From Aeromonas finlandensis (GTDB lineage Bacteria; Pseudomonadota; Gammaproteobacteria; Enterobacterales; Aeromonadaceae), in NCBI RefSeq assembly GCF_000764645.1, contig NZ_JRGK01000276.1:1-43176 (forward strand): DNA of 43,176 bases, given 5' to 3'. A program made the translations under genes and the position numbers. This document shows positions 8,440 to 21,389 of the stretch, in pieces. Within the stretch, counting starts at the first letter, position 1; each line of letters starts with the position of its first letter. The notes under the pieces were generated by a model. That model was not told the DNA's origin, did not search any database, and worked only from the letters and a program-made list of their open reading frames with translations.

Positions 8440-8618
8440 GGTCATTAAGGAGGGGTTGTGAACAAGCAACAATAATCCCCTGAAGGTCTACCACGCCTTG
8501 ATGACCTTCATTGTCATCACGCACAACACAGCGCAGACAGACGGATACAGTCCAGATGGCGGTCAAAGCAATGCAAGAGCCATGGTATGCTCTTTAAAGT
8601 TCTCACTGGAATCCATCG
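8440..8618. other. Intergenic region after the NERD remnant
   Basis: No gene is supported. An excellent Shine-Dalgarno (AAGGAGG at about 8446) precedes a GTG frame that stops after five codons, which may be a relic of a former gene start. The stretch presumably also carries the promoter of the DUF1176 gene; no clear -35/-10 pair stands out. Confidence 0.4.
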
Positions 8619-9617
8619 ATGCTTATATCTACCCTCTTGGCCACCATCCTGGCCACACAACCCGAAGCCCTATATTTTGCCCATAAAGACTGGGAGATCG
8701 CCTGCGACAATACTCGGACCTGCAGGGCCGCAGGTTATAGCGCAGAATCAGGGGGACTCTCGGTTTTGCTCACCCGAGAGGCTGGCGCCAAAGGCACATT
8801 GCATGCAGAGCTTGCCATCGCAGAAGTTGATGGACAGGCACCGGGAGCCCCCGCTGATGGTTTGATCACACTGCGCATCAATGGTGAAGTGCTTGGCACC
8901 GTAAAAGAGCGGACTCCGTTCAGCCAGCCCCAAATCGCAGCACTCGTCCGAGCGATCAAGGGGACTGGCAAAGTGGTATTTGAATGGAGCAAGCATCAGG
9001 AACAGCTATCCGGCGCCGGAGCCTATGCCGTTTTTCTCAAAATGGATGATTTCCAAGGCCGCCTCAATACCAGTACAGCCCTGACCAAACAGGGCCCATT
9101 ACCCACCACATCCATTCCTCCTGCCTTGACGGCTCCCGTGATCCACGCTGGCGCCGTAGCCGCAGGCAACCTCTCCCGCCCGCTCACCAAGCCGGAACAA
9201 CAGAGCATTGGCAAGTGGCTGAAGCTGCAAGTCGATAAAGACACCTGTCCCATGGTCGACGAAAATTCAGAGGGTGGCATGCTTTATCCCCTGAACCAAG
9301 AACGAGCCTTGGTTCAGCTACCCTGCTGGCTCGCAGCTTACAACGACGGTTCCGCCTTCATTGTGATTGACACGAATCTTGATACCGCCAGTGCGACCCT
9401 CATCAGTACTGATGCAAACGGTTATGGAATGGGTGAACTGAGTGCCTCACATAAAGGAAGAGGGATAGGAGATTGTTTTTCTTTCGAAAGCTGGGTGTGG
9501 GATGGCAAAACCTTCGTGCAGAGTGAGCAAAGCACTACCGGAAGCTGCCGCATGATTGCACTGGGGGGAACCTGGCATCTACCGACCCTGACCAGCAAGG
9601 TAATCAAAGCACAGTAG
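8619..9617 (+). CDS. DUF1176 family exported protein
   Basis: About 332 residues. A short signal peptide (MLISTLLATILATQPEA) is followed by HKDWEIACDNTRTCRAAGY, the hallmark start of DUF1176 proteins. The rest of the chain fits the family: a first domain (about 20-150) and a C-terminal domain (about 180-325) with conserved Cys in KDTCPMV, LPCWLAAYNDG, GDCFSFESWVWDGK and TGSCRMI. The pattern suggests disulfides and a periplasmic location. No biochemical role is established for the family that I know of. The gene stands alone between the chaperone/effector region and a convergent lipoprotein gene, with a shared terminator after it. The start is the ATG at 8619, with a weak GGA upstream. Confidence 0.85.
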   Translation: MLISTLLATILATQPEALYFAHKDWEIACDNTRTCRAAGYSAESGGLSVLLTREAGAKGTLHAELAIAEVDGQAPGAPADGLITLRINGEVLGTVKERTPFSQPQIAALVRAIKGTGKVVFEWSKHQEQLSGAGAYAVFLKMDDFQGRLNTSTALTKQGPLPTTSIPPALTAPVIHAGAVAAGNLSRPLTKPEQQSIGKWLKLQVDKDTCPMVDENSEGGMLYPLNQERALVQLPCWLAAYNDGSAFIVIDTNLDTASATLISTDANGYGMGELSASHKGRGIGDCFSFESWVWDGKTFVQSEQSTTGSCRMIALGGTWHLPTLTSKVIKAQ

Positions 9618-9645
9618 ACAAGGGCGGCCAATTGGCCGCCCTTGT
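9618..9645. terminator. Bidirectional terminator between the convergent DUF1176 and DUF1615 genes
   Basis: Near-perfect palindrome: ACAAGGGCGGCC, a 4-base loop, then GGCCGCCCTTGT, followed by a T-rich tail on the plus strand. It lies exactly between two convergent genes. Confidence 0.85.
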
Positions 9646-9653
9646 TGTTTGTT

Positions 9654-10835
9654 CTAGCGAATCGTCGCCATCTGCCGCACGCAGCGCTGCTCCCTGTCAT
9701 CCACCCGCTTGGCAAACCAGGCGGTGGTGAGGTTGCGGGTGATCTTGGGGCTCTTTAGCTGAATGCCGGGCAGGATGGCGCGGGGCAGCCGCTTGCCCGC
9801 TTGTTTGTCGGCCAGGGTAAAGACGCGATGGTAGAGGTCGCTCTGGCCAAACTCGGCGGTGTCACCGAGTTTGAGGCTCTGGTGGATCGCCTGCTGGCTC
9901 ATATTGACTCGGCTAGCGAGGGTGTAAACGGCCAGCTCGGTGTTACCCGGCAGATCCGAGTCATAGCGGATCAGATCCCCGTCCAGCGCCAGGGTTTTGC
10001 CACTCAAACGGCTGACGGCCGCCTGAAAAGCGGCGTTGCGACTGGCGTACCAACCGGCGTTGAAGTCGGCAAAGCGATAGAGGGTATCGGGGTACTCCGC
10101 CTCATAGCCAAAGATATGCTTGGTGCCAAACCAGATGCCGCCACGGCGGGTAAAGACCTCGTGGCGAATGGAGTCCTTGACGGGATAGGGGTAGCCACGG
10201 GCATTGGCCTCGGCAAAGTCGATGCTCACCTGCATCGGGCCACCGGTATGCACCGGGTTCATGTTGCCAAACAGGGTCTTGCCCATCGGCAGCATGCTGA
10301 TCATGTCCTCGAAGATCTCGCTCATCTCCCGCTCGGTGCGCAACTTGTCGATGCGCTCGGCATAGCTCTTGCCGGTCGGCGAGTTGATAGAGAGCGCGGC
10401 CCGCACCATAAATTCGGGGATCAGCAGCTTGGCCGCCCGCGCGTTGATCTCCTTCCAGGCGATCTTGCCAAGGCCCGGCACCACGGGGTCGGCCTGATAG
10501 GTGGCCTCCTGCTCTGCCACCGCCAGCACGGTGCAGACGTTGTGATCATTGACCGTCACCCCCTGGGTGGTGAGCGCCGTCACCACGTCGTTGGCCCACC
10601 CCTGCTTGTCGACCACATGGCGGGGCAAAAACCTCACGATGCGGCTCTTCATGTCCGCCGGTTTGCGCGGCTGCATGGCTGGCGGTGTCGCTTTTTGGGC
10701 TGGCGTGGTGGTGCCCGCTGCGTCGCTCGGCCTAGGAGCAGAAGCCGGATCGCTGGCACAACCGGCCAGCAGCAGCGGGATCAATAGCGCCAGTGCGCGC
10801 ATGGCAGGGGAAACAGAAAAGAGAGAGAGCGTCAT
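9654..10835 (-). CDS. DUF1615 family lipoprotein
   Basis: About 393 residues from the ATG at 10835. A type II signal peptide ends in LLLAGC (lipobox), then a Pro/Ala/Thr-rich linker (about 27-65), then a globular domain of about 320 residues with TVLAVAEQEATYQADPVVPG, GRTGG-free but glycine-rich segments, and DFAEANARGYPYP. This matches the DUF1615 lipoproteins of gammaproteobacteria. AEQEATYQADP resembles the catalytic Glu region of lysozyme-like lytic transglycosylases, so cell-wall cleavage is possible but is inference. The reading frame extends to an ATG at 10889, but that start would make an unusually long signal peptide. An ATG at 10802 is also possible. It is monocistronic. Confidence 0.8.
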   Translation of the reverse strand: MTLSLFSVSPAMRALALLIPLLLAGCASDPASAPRPSDAAGTTTPAQKATPPAMQPRKPADMKSRIVRFLPRHVVDKQGWANDVVTALTTQGVTVNDHNVCTVLAVAEQEATYQADPVVPGLGKIAWKEINARAAKLLIPEFMVRAALSINSPTGKSYAERIDKLRTEREMSEIFEDMISMLPMGKTLFGNMNPVHTGGPMQVSIDFAEANARGYPYPVKDSIRHEVFTRRGGIWFGTKHIFGYEAEYPDTLYRFADFNAGWYASRNAAFQAAVSRLSGKTLALDGDLIRYDSDLPGNTELAVYTLASRVNMSQQAIHQSLKLGDTAEFGQSDLYHRVFTLADKQAGKRLPRAILPGIQLKSPKITRNLTTAWFAKRVDDREQRCVRQMATIR

Positions 10836-11063
10836 CGGATATCCGGTACTGAGGCTGGAGACAAACCGCCCAACGGCGGGCGCACACATGATGGCTCATT
10901 GTAGAGAATTGATCCACAAGGCCAAGGTCCATCGCCTCGACCTTCTGCCAAGCCTGGCAGAGGCGGCTGCAACACGGTCACCAACAGCGAACGTCAACTC
11001 TGACCATGGGCTTTTGTCGAGAGTTGTTTACATTTAGAATGCCGCCGCCAGGACGCTCACGGT

Positions 11064-12107
11064 ATGGACCCTATGGATACACTCTCCCATCTCTTTGCTT
11101 ACGTGCAGCAGTGGCTGCTCACCCCGATCTGGCACTGTCTGACCGGGCTGTTTGACCTCAACGGGCGGCTTGGTGCCCCTTTCCTGCTGATATCGAGCCT
11201 TATCGCCTACCTCCTCTATCGCATGCGTCGGCAGCAGGGAGACCCGGTGGCAGGCTCGTTTGCCGGGTTTCTTGGCGGCCGGGCCATCTGGCTGCACCCC
11301 TCGGCCCTGCTCGATTATCAGTACTATCTGGTACGCGCCCTGCTGCATGTGGCCCTGATCGTGCCCATCCTGACTCTGCTCAATCCCTGGCTGCTGGAGG
11401 CGCAAGATATTACCTCCGCACTCACCCGTCTGTGGGGCGAGCGGCCCCGACTGGCCGAAGCGAGCTGGCTGATGATGCTTTATGGTCTCGGGATATTTCT
11501 GGTCAGCGATTTCGTCCACTACTGGCTGCACCGTGTATTTCACAGTCGCTGGCTGTGGGAGTTTCACAAGGTGCACCACAGCGCCACCGTGCTGGTGCCG
11601 CCGACCGCCAGCCGCATTCATCTGGTGGAAAAGCTCTCTGAAATCCTGGTCAAGGGGAGCGCTCTTGCCCTCTACTCCGGCGCCTTTTACTGGCTGTGCG
11701 GCGGCACAGTGCGCCCCTACACCCTGTTTGGGGTGGGCTATCTGGTGCTGATCTTCAACGCGCTGGCGGCCAACTTGCGCCATAGCCATATCTGGCTGTC
11801 GTTTGGCCCGCGGCTGGAACATATCTTCAACAGCCCGGCCCAGCACCAGATCCACCACAGCCGGGATCCCCGCCACTTCAACCACAACTTCGCTATCAAC
11901 CTGTCGCTGTGGGACTGGTGGTTCGGCACCCTCTACGTGACTGGCCACCAGCCAGAGCCCCTCACCTTCGGGGTCGGCCCGAAAGACAATGTGCGCTACA
12001 GCCGCCTGAGCGCGCTGATCCTGCGCCCCTTTCTGGTCACAGCCCGCAAGCTGTGGCACGCCCTGCCCCGACCTCGCAGCCGCAAGCCACAGCCGGATTT
12101 ACGGTAG
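11064..12107 (+). CDS. Fatty acid hydroxylase/sterol desaturase family membrane protein
   Basis: A 347-residue membrane protein with several helices (about 30-55, 90-115, 140-160 and 210-240). The histidine clusters of the integral-membrane di-iron hydroxylase superfamily are present: HYWLHRVFH (H-X3-H), HKVHHS (H-X2-HH) and HQIHHSRD (H-X2-HH), with an additional H in NLRHSHIW. These bind two irons and hydroxylate or desaturate a lipid substrate. Bacterial members have diverse substrates, and the one here cannot be told. The start at 11064 has no strong Shine-Dalgarno; the ATG at 11073 is an alternative. It is convergent with carB and sits alone. Confidence 0.88.
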   Translation: MDPMDTLSHLFAYVQQWLLTPIWHCLTGLFDLNGRLGAPFLLISSLIAYLLYRMRRQQGDPVAGSFAGFLGGRAIWLHPSALLDYQYYLVRALLHVALIVPILTLLNPWLLEAQDITSALTRLWGERPRLAEASWLMMLYGLGIFLVSDFVHYWLHRVFHSRWLWEFHKVHHSATVLVPPTASRIHLVEKLSEILVKGSALALYSGAFYWLCGGTVRPYTLFGVGYLVLIFNALAANLRHSHIWLSFGPRLEHIFNSPAQHQIHHSRDPRHFNHNFAINLSLWDWWFGTLYVTGHQPEPLTFGVGPKDNVRYSRLSALILRPFLVTARKLWHALPRPRSRKPQPDLR

Positions 12108-12161
12108 CCCCGTTCTTCACCCACATGACTCTGGTCCCCGCAACGTCAAACCCGTCGTCAT

Positions 12162-12195
12162 AAAAAAGCCCCCCGCCATCGCTGGCGGGGGGCTT
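12162..12195 (-). terminator. Intrinsic terminator of carAB
   Basis: 12-bp GC-rich stem (AAGCCCCCCGCC / GGCGGGGGGCTT) with a 6-base loop. The A run at 12162-12167 is a T run on the minus strand, downstream of carB. The same hairpin may also end the convergent hydroxylase transcript. Confidence 0.9.
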
Positions 12196-12235
12196 GTCAT
12201 CTATGCGGTACGAGTCTGGCTCGCTCGCGGAGTGA

Positions 12236-15460
<3,225 letters not shown>

Positions 15461-15480
15461 GAAGCTCTTTCCTCTATTCC

Positions 15481-16617
15481 TTAGGCGCGATACTGCTTAA
15501 TCAATTCAATAAAGTGGTCAAAGAGACCGGCACAATCGTGCGGGCCCGGGCTCGCTTCAGGGTGACCCTGGAAGCTGAAGGCCGGACGGTCGGTGCGATG
15601 GATGCCTTGCAGGGAGCCATCGAACAGGGAGACGTGGGTGGCGCGCAGGCAATCCGGCAGGCTGTTCTCGTCTACCGCAAAACCGTGGTTCTGGGCGGTG
15701 ATCATTACGGTGTTGTCATCGAGGCTCTTCACCGGGTGGTTGGCACCGTGGTGGCCGAACTTCATCTTGACGGTCTTGGCACCGGAGGCCAGACCCAGCA
15801 GCTGGTGACCCAGACAGATGCCAAATACCGGGGTGTTGGTATTGAGGAAAGCCTTGATGGCCTCGATGGCGTAGTCGCACGGCTCGGGGTCACCGGGGCC
15901 GTTGGAGAGGAAGATGCCATCCGGGTTCATTGCCAGTACCTCGGCAGCCGGGGTCTTGGCGGGTACCACAGTCAGGCGGCAACCACGGTCAACCAGCATC
16001 CGCAGAATGTTGCGCTTGACGCCAAAGTCATAGGCCACCACGTGGTATTTGAGCTGGTCGGCATCCGGGGTGACGTGCCCCTTGCCAAGCTGCCAGCTCC
16101 CTTCGGTCCAGTTGTACGCTTCATTAACCGTGACCTCTTTGGCCAGATCCATCCCCTTCAGACCGGGGAAGGCGCGGGCCTGTTCGAGAGCATAGGCTTC
16201 ATCGACCTGTTTCCCGGCCAGAATGCAGCCAGCCTGAGCGCCTTTTTCGCGCAGGATGCGGGTCAGTTTGCGGGTGTCGATGTCGGCGATGCCAACGATG
16301 TTGTGAGACTTGAGGTATTCGGAGAGGGATTGCTGATTGCGGAAATTGGAGGCAAGTATCGGAAGGTCCCGGATGATCAATCCCTGAGCATGGATTTGAC
16401 TGGACTCTTCATCTTCGCTGTTGGTGCCGGTGTTGCCTATATGGGGGTAAGTGAGGGTGACAATCTGACGGGAATAAGAGGGATCGGTGAGGATTTCCTG
16501 ATAGCCCGTCATCGACGTATTGAAAACCACTTCACCAACGGAACATCCCTCGGCGCCTATCGACACGCCTTTGAACACAGTTCCATCTTCCAGCACTAGC
16601 AATGCAGTGTGATTCAA
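15481..16617 (-). CDS. carA: Carbamoyl-phosphate synthase small (glutaminase) subunit
   Basis: A 378-residue class I glutamine amidotransferase subunit that hydrolyses glutamine and channels ammonia to CarB. The nucleophile Cys is in [15 protein letters not shown] (near residue 270) and the His/Glu of the triad are in [11 protein letters not shown]. The start is a TTG at 16617, seven bases after a strong TGGAGG, giving [16 protein letters not shown]. coli carA is also known to start at UUG, so the rare start is conserved and probably limits CarA synthesis. It is the first gene of carAB, with a promoter at 16729-16756. Confidence 0.98.
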   Translation of the reverse strand: MNHTALLVLEDGTVFKGVSIGAEGCSVGEVVFNTSMTGYQEILTDPSYSRQIVTLTYPHIGNTGTNSEDEESSQIHAQGLIIRDLPILASNFRNQQSLSEYLKSHNIVGIADIDTRKLTRILREKGAQAGCILAGKQVDEAYALEQARAFPGLKGMDLAKEVTVNEAYNWTEGSWQLGKGHVTPDADQLKYHVVAYDFGVKRNILRMLVDRGCRLTVVPAKTPAAEVLAMNPDGIFLSNGPGDPEPCDYAIEAIKAFLNTNTPVFGICLGHQLLGLASGAKTVKMKFGHHGANHPVKSLDDNTVMITAQNHGFAVDENSLPDCLRATHVSLFDGSLQGIHRTDRPAFSFQGHPEASPGPHDCAGLFDHFIELIKQYRA

Positions 16618-16634
16618 GACAACCTCCAGTTATT

Positions 16635-16648
16635 TAGCTTTAAATTCA
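16635..16648. promoter_or_regulatory. Weak ARG-box-like site in the carA leader
   Basis: TAGCTTTAAATTCA matches one perfect half (ATTCA) and the A/T centre of the ArgR consensus TGAATWWWWATTCA, with three mismatches in the other half. It lies 18 bp before the carA start. Confidence 0.3.
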
Positions 16649-16728
16649 GCAATTTACCTGGGTGTTGCGGGCTCGGTTCCGGTCTTGGACAGGACTCGAA
16701 CCCGGCAGATTTCTGGCAAATTGGGCGC

Positions 16729-16756
16729 ATTCTACTTAAAAAAAGTGGCATTTCAA
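16729..16756 (-). promoter_or_regulatory. Predicted sigma-70 promoter of carAB
   Basis: On the minus strand: -35 TTGAAA (16751-16756), 16-bp spacer, -10 TAGAAT (16729-16734), followed by a GC-rich discriminator GCGCCC. Such discriminators are associated with stringent or initiating-nucleotide control, which is known for E. coli carAB promoter P1. Transcription would begin near 16722, giving a leader of about 105 bases. Confidence 0.65.
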
Positions 16757-16775
16757 CGTCTTTTCTCAGATGAAA

Positions 16776-16789
16776 TGCATCTAAATTCA
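16776..16789. promoter_or_regulatory. ARG-box-like operator upstream of the carA promoter
   Basis: TGCATCTAAATTCA differs from the ArgR consensus TGAATWWWWATTCA at only two positions. It lies 20 bp upstream of the predicted -35. E. coli carAB is repressed by ArgR at its second promoter, so an ArgR site here is expected. It overlaps a small inverted repeat AGATG/CATCT (16769-16783). Confidence 0.5.
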
Positions 16790-17221
16790 ATAAAAAAGCA
16801 ACATTACCCATTATCTATGCACTCAACTGCTTTGCAACCCCCTCTCGCGAAAGAAAATAAAAAACCACCACCAAAAGATGCCGCCAAGCCAGCAATACCG
16901 ACAGAAACCACAAAAAATCACAATAAAAACAATGAAATATATTTCAACATAAAAACCATTAATGGTGAATTTTTCGCTTTATTGACAACAAGATTGAACG
17001 TAAAAAATAGAAAACGTTTTTCACTGTTTGAATTTTTAGTCTTTTATGGTCTTTGTAAATAAATGGCTGTGCGCGCCATAAACGCGCTCAAATCTGTTAC
17101 CTGGTGATGACATTCAAGAGGGGGCAATCAGGGAGATAAAGCAATAGTGTGATTTATAAGGCATTCCGGTGAAAATTGTCGACAGATCGGTTTTTTATAC
17201 ACAAACAAGATCCCGAACAGC

Positions 17222-17247
17222 AAAAACCCCGGCAAGCCGGGGTTTTT
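17222..17247 (-). terminator. Intrinsic terminator of dapB
   Basis: Perfect 12-bp stem (AAAAACCCCGGC / GCCGGGGTTTTT) with a 2-base loop, 40 bp past the dapB stop. The T run on the minus strand ends the dapB transcript before carA. Confidence 0.9.
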
Positions 17248-17286
17248 CACTGGGTACAATTTGCACAACCGTGCCGCACAGAGGCA

Positions 17287-18430
<1,144 letters not shown>

Positions 18431-19768
18431 ATGATCCAGACTCAACCCAGTGCCAGGGCCTTGCTGCCACTTCTGGTTTTTCTCGCACTCTTTATCGGTA
18501 CCGGTACCTGGCTGACCCTGCAGGGGGTCGAGTTCGCCTTCTATCAGCTGCCCGCTCCCGTGGCTGCCCTGCCTGCCGTGATGCTGGCCCTGCTGCTTGG
18601 CAAGGAGGGCTTCAACAGCAATCTGGAGACCTTCTTCAAAGGGGTCGGCCACAACAACATCATGGCGATGTGCCTCATCTATCTGCTGGCAGGGGCCTTT
18701 GCCAGCGTGGCCAAGGCCACCGGGGGCGTCGATGCCACCGTGGCGCTCGGCCTCTCGCTCATCCCCGGCTGGTGTCTGCTGCCAGGGCTGTTCCTGATCT
18801 CTGCCTTTATTGCCACCGCCATGGGAACCTCCATGGGCACCATTGGTGCCGTAGCCCCCGTGGCCCTTGGCGTGGCGCAGGCGGCCGGTATCGATCCGGT
18901 GCTGATGGCGGGTACCATTCTCTCCGGCGCCATGTTTGGCGATAACCTCTCCATCATCTCCGACACCACCATTGCGGCCACCCGCAGTCAGGGCTGCGAG
19001 ATGAAGGACAAGTTCCGCGAAAACTTCAAGATTGCCGCCCCTGCCGCCATCACGGTGATCCTGCTCTATCTGACCCTGGGGTCAGTGGGTGAATCTCCTG
19101 CCAACGGCAACGCCATCGAGCTGTTCAAGGTGATGCCCTATCTGCTCATTCTGGGGCTGGCGCTCGCCGGGGTGAATGTGTTCGTGGTGCTGGGGATCGG
19201 CATTCTGGCCGCAGGTGCGGTGGGCATGGTCAACGGCTACGCCATCGGTCAGTTCAGCAAGGATATCTATCAGGGCTTTACCGGCATGCAGGAGATCTTC
19301 CTGCTCTCCATGCTGATCGGCGGCCTCGGCGCCCTGATGGAGCGTCAGGGTGGGCTGGCCTGGATCAGTGAGCGCATCAGCGCCCTGATTGCCCGTTTCA
19401 CCCGCGAACACAACGGCGAACAGAACGAGAAAGCGGCCGAGCTGGGTATCGCCGGGGTAGTGAGCCTCACCAACCTCTGCACCGCCAACAACACGGTGGC
19501 CATTATCGTCGCCAGCAAGGTGGCCCGGGATCTGGCAGAGCATCACGGCGTCACCCCGCGCCGCGCCGCCTCCATGCTGGATATCTTCTCCTGCGTGATC
19601 CAGGGTCTCATCCCCTGGGGCGCACAGGCGCTGCTGCTGGGCTCCATCTTCGCCCTCTCGCCGCTGGCGGTGGTGAGCATGAGTTTCTACCCGATGGCGC
19701 TGGCTGTAGCGGCACTGATTGCCGTGTTCGTGAAACACCAGATGCGCGGCAAGGCTGACAAGCAATAA
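18431..19768 (+). CDS. NhaC-family Na+/H+ antiporter-type transporter
   Basis: A 445-residue inner-membrane protein with about 11-12 hydrophobic segments. TAMGTSMGTIGAVAPVALG (about residue 130) and LTNLCTANNTVAIIVASKVA (about residue 350) are typical of the NhaC/Na_H_antiporter family, which exchanges Na+ for H+ or exports amino acid-like solutes. The substrate cannot be told from sequence. The frame is open from 18320, but AGAGGA five bases before the ATG at 18431 marks the real start, giving MIQTQPSARALLPLLVFLAL. It stands alone, followed by a long hairpin at 19775-19849. Confidence 0.88.
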   Translation: MIQTQPSARALLPLLVFLALFIGTGTWLTLQGVEFAFYQLPAPVAALPAVMLALLLGKEGFNSNLETFFKGVGHNNIMAMCLIYLLAGAFASVAKATGGVDATVALGLSLIPGWCLLPGLFLISAFIATAMGTSMGTIGAVAPVALGVAQAAGIDPVLMAGTILSGAMFGDNLSIISDTTIAATRSQGCEMKDKFRENFKIAAPAAITVILLYLTLGSVGESPANGNAIELFKVMPYLLILGLALAGVNVFVVLGIGILAAGAVGMVNGYAIGQFSKDIYQGFTGMQEIFLLSMLIGGLGALMERQGGLAWISERISALIARFTREHNGEQNEKAAELGIAGVVSLTNLCTANNTVAIIVASKVARDLAEHHGVTPRRAASMLDIFSCVIQGLIPWGAQALLLGSIFALSPLAVVSMSFYPMALAVAALIAVFVKHQMRGKADKQ

Positions 19769-19774
19769 CATCTG

Positions 19775-19849
19775 ACGCTGGCACGCCGATATCCCATCAA
19801 CAGGGGCACACCGCAGCCCCTGTTGATCCAGTATTGGATGCGCCAGCGT
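19775..19849 (+). other. Long imperfect hairpin between the antiporter gene and ygfA
   Basis: An outer pair ACGCTGGC (19775-19782) / GCCAGCGT (19842-19849) encloses a perfect 12-bp inner stem ATCAACAGGGGC (19796-19807) / GCCCCTGTTGAT (19816-19827) with an 8-base loop and an asymmetric internal bulge. There is no T run, so it is not a classical terminator; it may protect the antiporter mRNA 3' end. No 6S RNA sequence was recognised, although in E. coli ssrS occupies the site just before ygfA. Confidence 0.6.
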
Positions 19850-19977
19850 TTATCCCACCACCCCGGGCATCAGCCATCCGGGTCGGTTTTCCCCTGCCCC
19901 CCCTTAATGTCCAGAGTGAATGTGCTAAGGTAGAGCGCGTTCAAGCCATCGATGCGCAGCTATACCAGAGGTTCCCC

Positions 19978-20574
19978 ATGCATGAGTCCCAACCCGAACG
20001 TCAATCCCTGCGCCAACTGGTTCGTCAACGCCGCAAAAATCTGAGTCCGGCCGAGCAGCAAGCGGCGGCCCAACAGCTGCTGGCCCAGTTCAAGCAGCAC
20101 CCCGAGATCCTCGCCGCCAAACGCATTGCCCTCTACCTGGCCAACGACGGGGAGATCAATCCCCTGCCCACCATCCACTGGCTGTGGGCCCAGCACAAAG
20201 AGGTCTACCTGCCGGTGCTCCACCCCTTTACCCCGGGTCACCTGCTCTTTTTGCGCTACACCGCCACCAGCCCCATGGTGCGCAACCGCTACGGCATCGA
20301 AGAGCCGGAGCTGGATGTCCTGCAGGTGGTGCCCCACAGCACCCTCGACCTGATTTGCACCCCGCTGGTTGCCTTCGATGCCCAGGGCAATCGCCTTGGC
20401 ATGGGGGGCGGCTACTACGATCGCACCCTCGCCATCTGGCATGAGCACAAGCTGGGGCCCAAGCCGCTAGGTATTGCCCACGACTGCCAACAGGTGGATG
20501 TGGTCCCGCAAGAGGAGTGGGACGTACCGCTGCCCCAGATCATCACCCCGAGCCACTGCTGGCGCTTTGAATAG
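19978..20574 (+). CDS. ygfA: 5-formyltetrahydrofolate cyclo-ligase
   Basis: A 198-residue enzyme converting 5-formyl-THF to 5,10-methenyl-THF using ATP. The family hallmarks are an early RQLVRQRRKNLS segment (nucleotide and folate contacts), CTPLVAFDAQGNRLGMGGGY and the adjoining YYDR. The length fits E. coli YgfA/Fau (about 182-200). AGAGG lies before the ATG at 19978; the upstream open frame from 19834 is not family-like. The order ygfA, rpiA, serA is shared with enterics in general terms, although the usual ssrS and zapA are absent immediately upstream. Confidence 0.95.
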   Translation: MHESQPERQSLRQLVRQRRKNLSPAEQQAAAQQLLAQFKQHPEILAAKRIALYLANDGEINPLPTIHWLWAQHKEVYLPVLHPFTPGHLLFLRYTATSPMVRNRYGIEEPELDVLQVVPHSTLDLICTPLVAFDAQGNRLGMGGGYYDRTLAIWHEHKLGPKPLGIAHDCQQVDVVPQEEWDVPLPQIITPSHCWRFE

Positions 20575-20735
20575 GCGGTGTTGGATCAGCGCATCGCGGT
20601 TTGTGCGCGCAAACGCAGAATAAACAAGCAAACGATTTACCCGTCACCCCTTTTTGCCCCGGAACGTGAGCAACAAGGTCGCGACGGGGTACCGGGTTGG
20701 ATATAATGCGCCCGCTTTTTTCTTAAGGAACGATC

Positions 20736-21389
20736 ATGACTCAAGATGAAATGAAGAAGGCGGCCGGTTGGGCTGCGCTCAAGTATGTGGTTCCCGGCAC
20801 CATCGTCGGGGTGGGCACCGGCTCTACCGTCAACCACTTTATCGACGCGCTGGCGACCATGAAGGACGAGATCAAGGGGGCGGTATCCAGCTCCGTGGCC
20901 TCTACCGAGCGCCTCAAGGGCTTCGGCATCACCGTATATGATCTCAACGAGATCGACGCCCTCTCCGTCTATGTGGATGGCGCCGACGAGATCAACGCAA
21001 CCCGCGACATGATCAAGGGCGGTGGCGCAGCCCTGACCCGCGAGAAGATCGTTGCCGCCGTCGCTGACAAGTTCATCTGCATCATCGACAACACCAAGAC
21101 CGTCGAGGTGCTGGGCCAGTTCCCGCTGCCGGTGGAAGTGATCCCGATGGCCCGCGAATACGTGGCCCGCGAAATCCGCAAACTGGGCGGCAACCCGGTG
21201 TGGCGTGAAGGTGTGGTCACCGACAACGGCAACCACATTCTGGATGTGAAAGGGATGGCCATTACCGACGCCAAGGCGCTGGAAATTCAGCTCAATGCCA
21301 TCGTCGGCGTGGTCACCAACGGCCTGTTCGCAGCACGCGGCGCCGATGTGGTCCTGATCGGTACGCCGGACGGCGTGGTTACCCAGTAA
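20736..21389 (+). CDS. rpiA: Ribose-5-phosphate isomerase A
   Basis: A 217-residue enzyme interconverting ribose-5-phosphate and ribulose-5-phosphate. Phosphate-binding [10 protein letters not shown] (about residue 26), catalytic DGADEIN (about residue 81) and [11 protein letters not shown] (Lys and Glu of the active site) are all present. The length matches E. coli RpiA (219). The ATG at 20736 follows TTAAGGAACGATC, a clear ribosome binding site. TATAAT at 20702-20707 is a probable -10, followed by GCGCCC, though no good -35 accompanies it. Confidence 0.97.
   Translation: MTQDEMKKAAGWAALKYVVPGTIVGVGTGSTVNHFIDALATMKDEIKGAVSSSVASTERLKGFGITVYDLNEIDALSVYVDGADEINATRDMIKGGGAALTREKIVAAVADKFICIIDNTKTVEVLGQFPLPVEVIPMAREYVAREIRKLGGNPVWREGVVTDNGNHILDVKGMAITDAKALEIQLNAIVGVVTNGLFAARGADVVLIGTPDGVVTQ

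Larger units (their letters stand above)
16618..17286. other. carA control region and AT-rich spacer between dapB and carA
   Basis: The carA-proximal part holds the promoter, ARG-box-like sites and a leader of about 105 bases, annotated separately. About 16790-17070 is very AT-rich (A runs, low G+C), an atypical composition for this chromosome that could favour DNA bending or IHF/H-NS binding. An ORF spanning 16685-17062 on the plus strand is rejected as it overlaps the promoter and has low complexity (Lys, Asn, Pro). Nothing else is recognised before the dapB terminator. Confidence 0.6.

Noticed and set aside
16685-17062. 125-codon plus-strand ORF upstream of carA
   Set aside because: Overlaps the carA promoter and is AT-rich and low in complexity, with no ribosome site.
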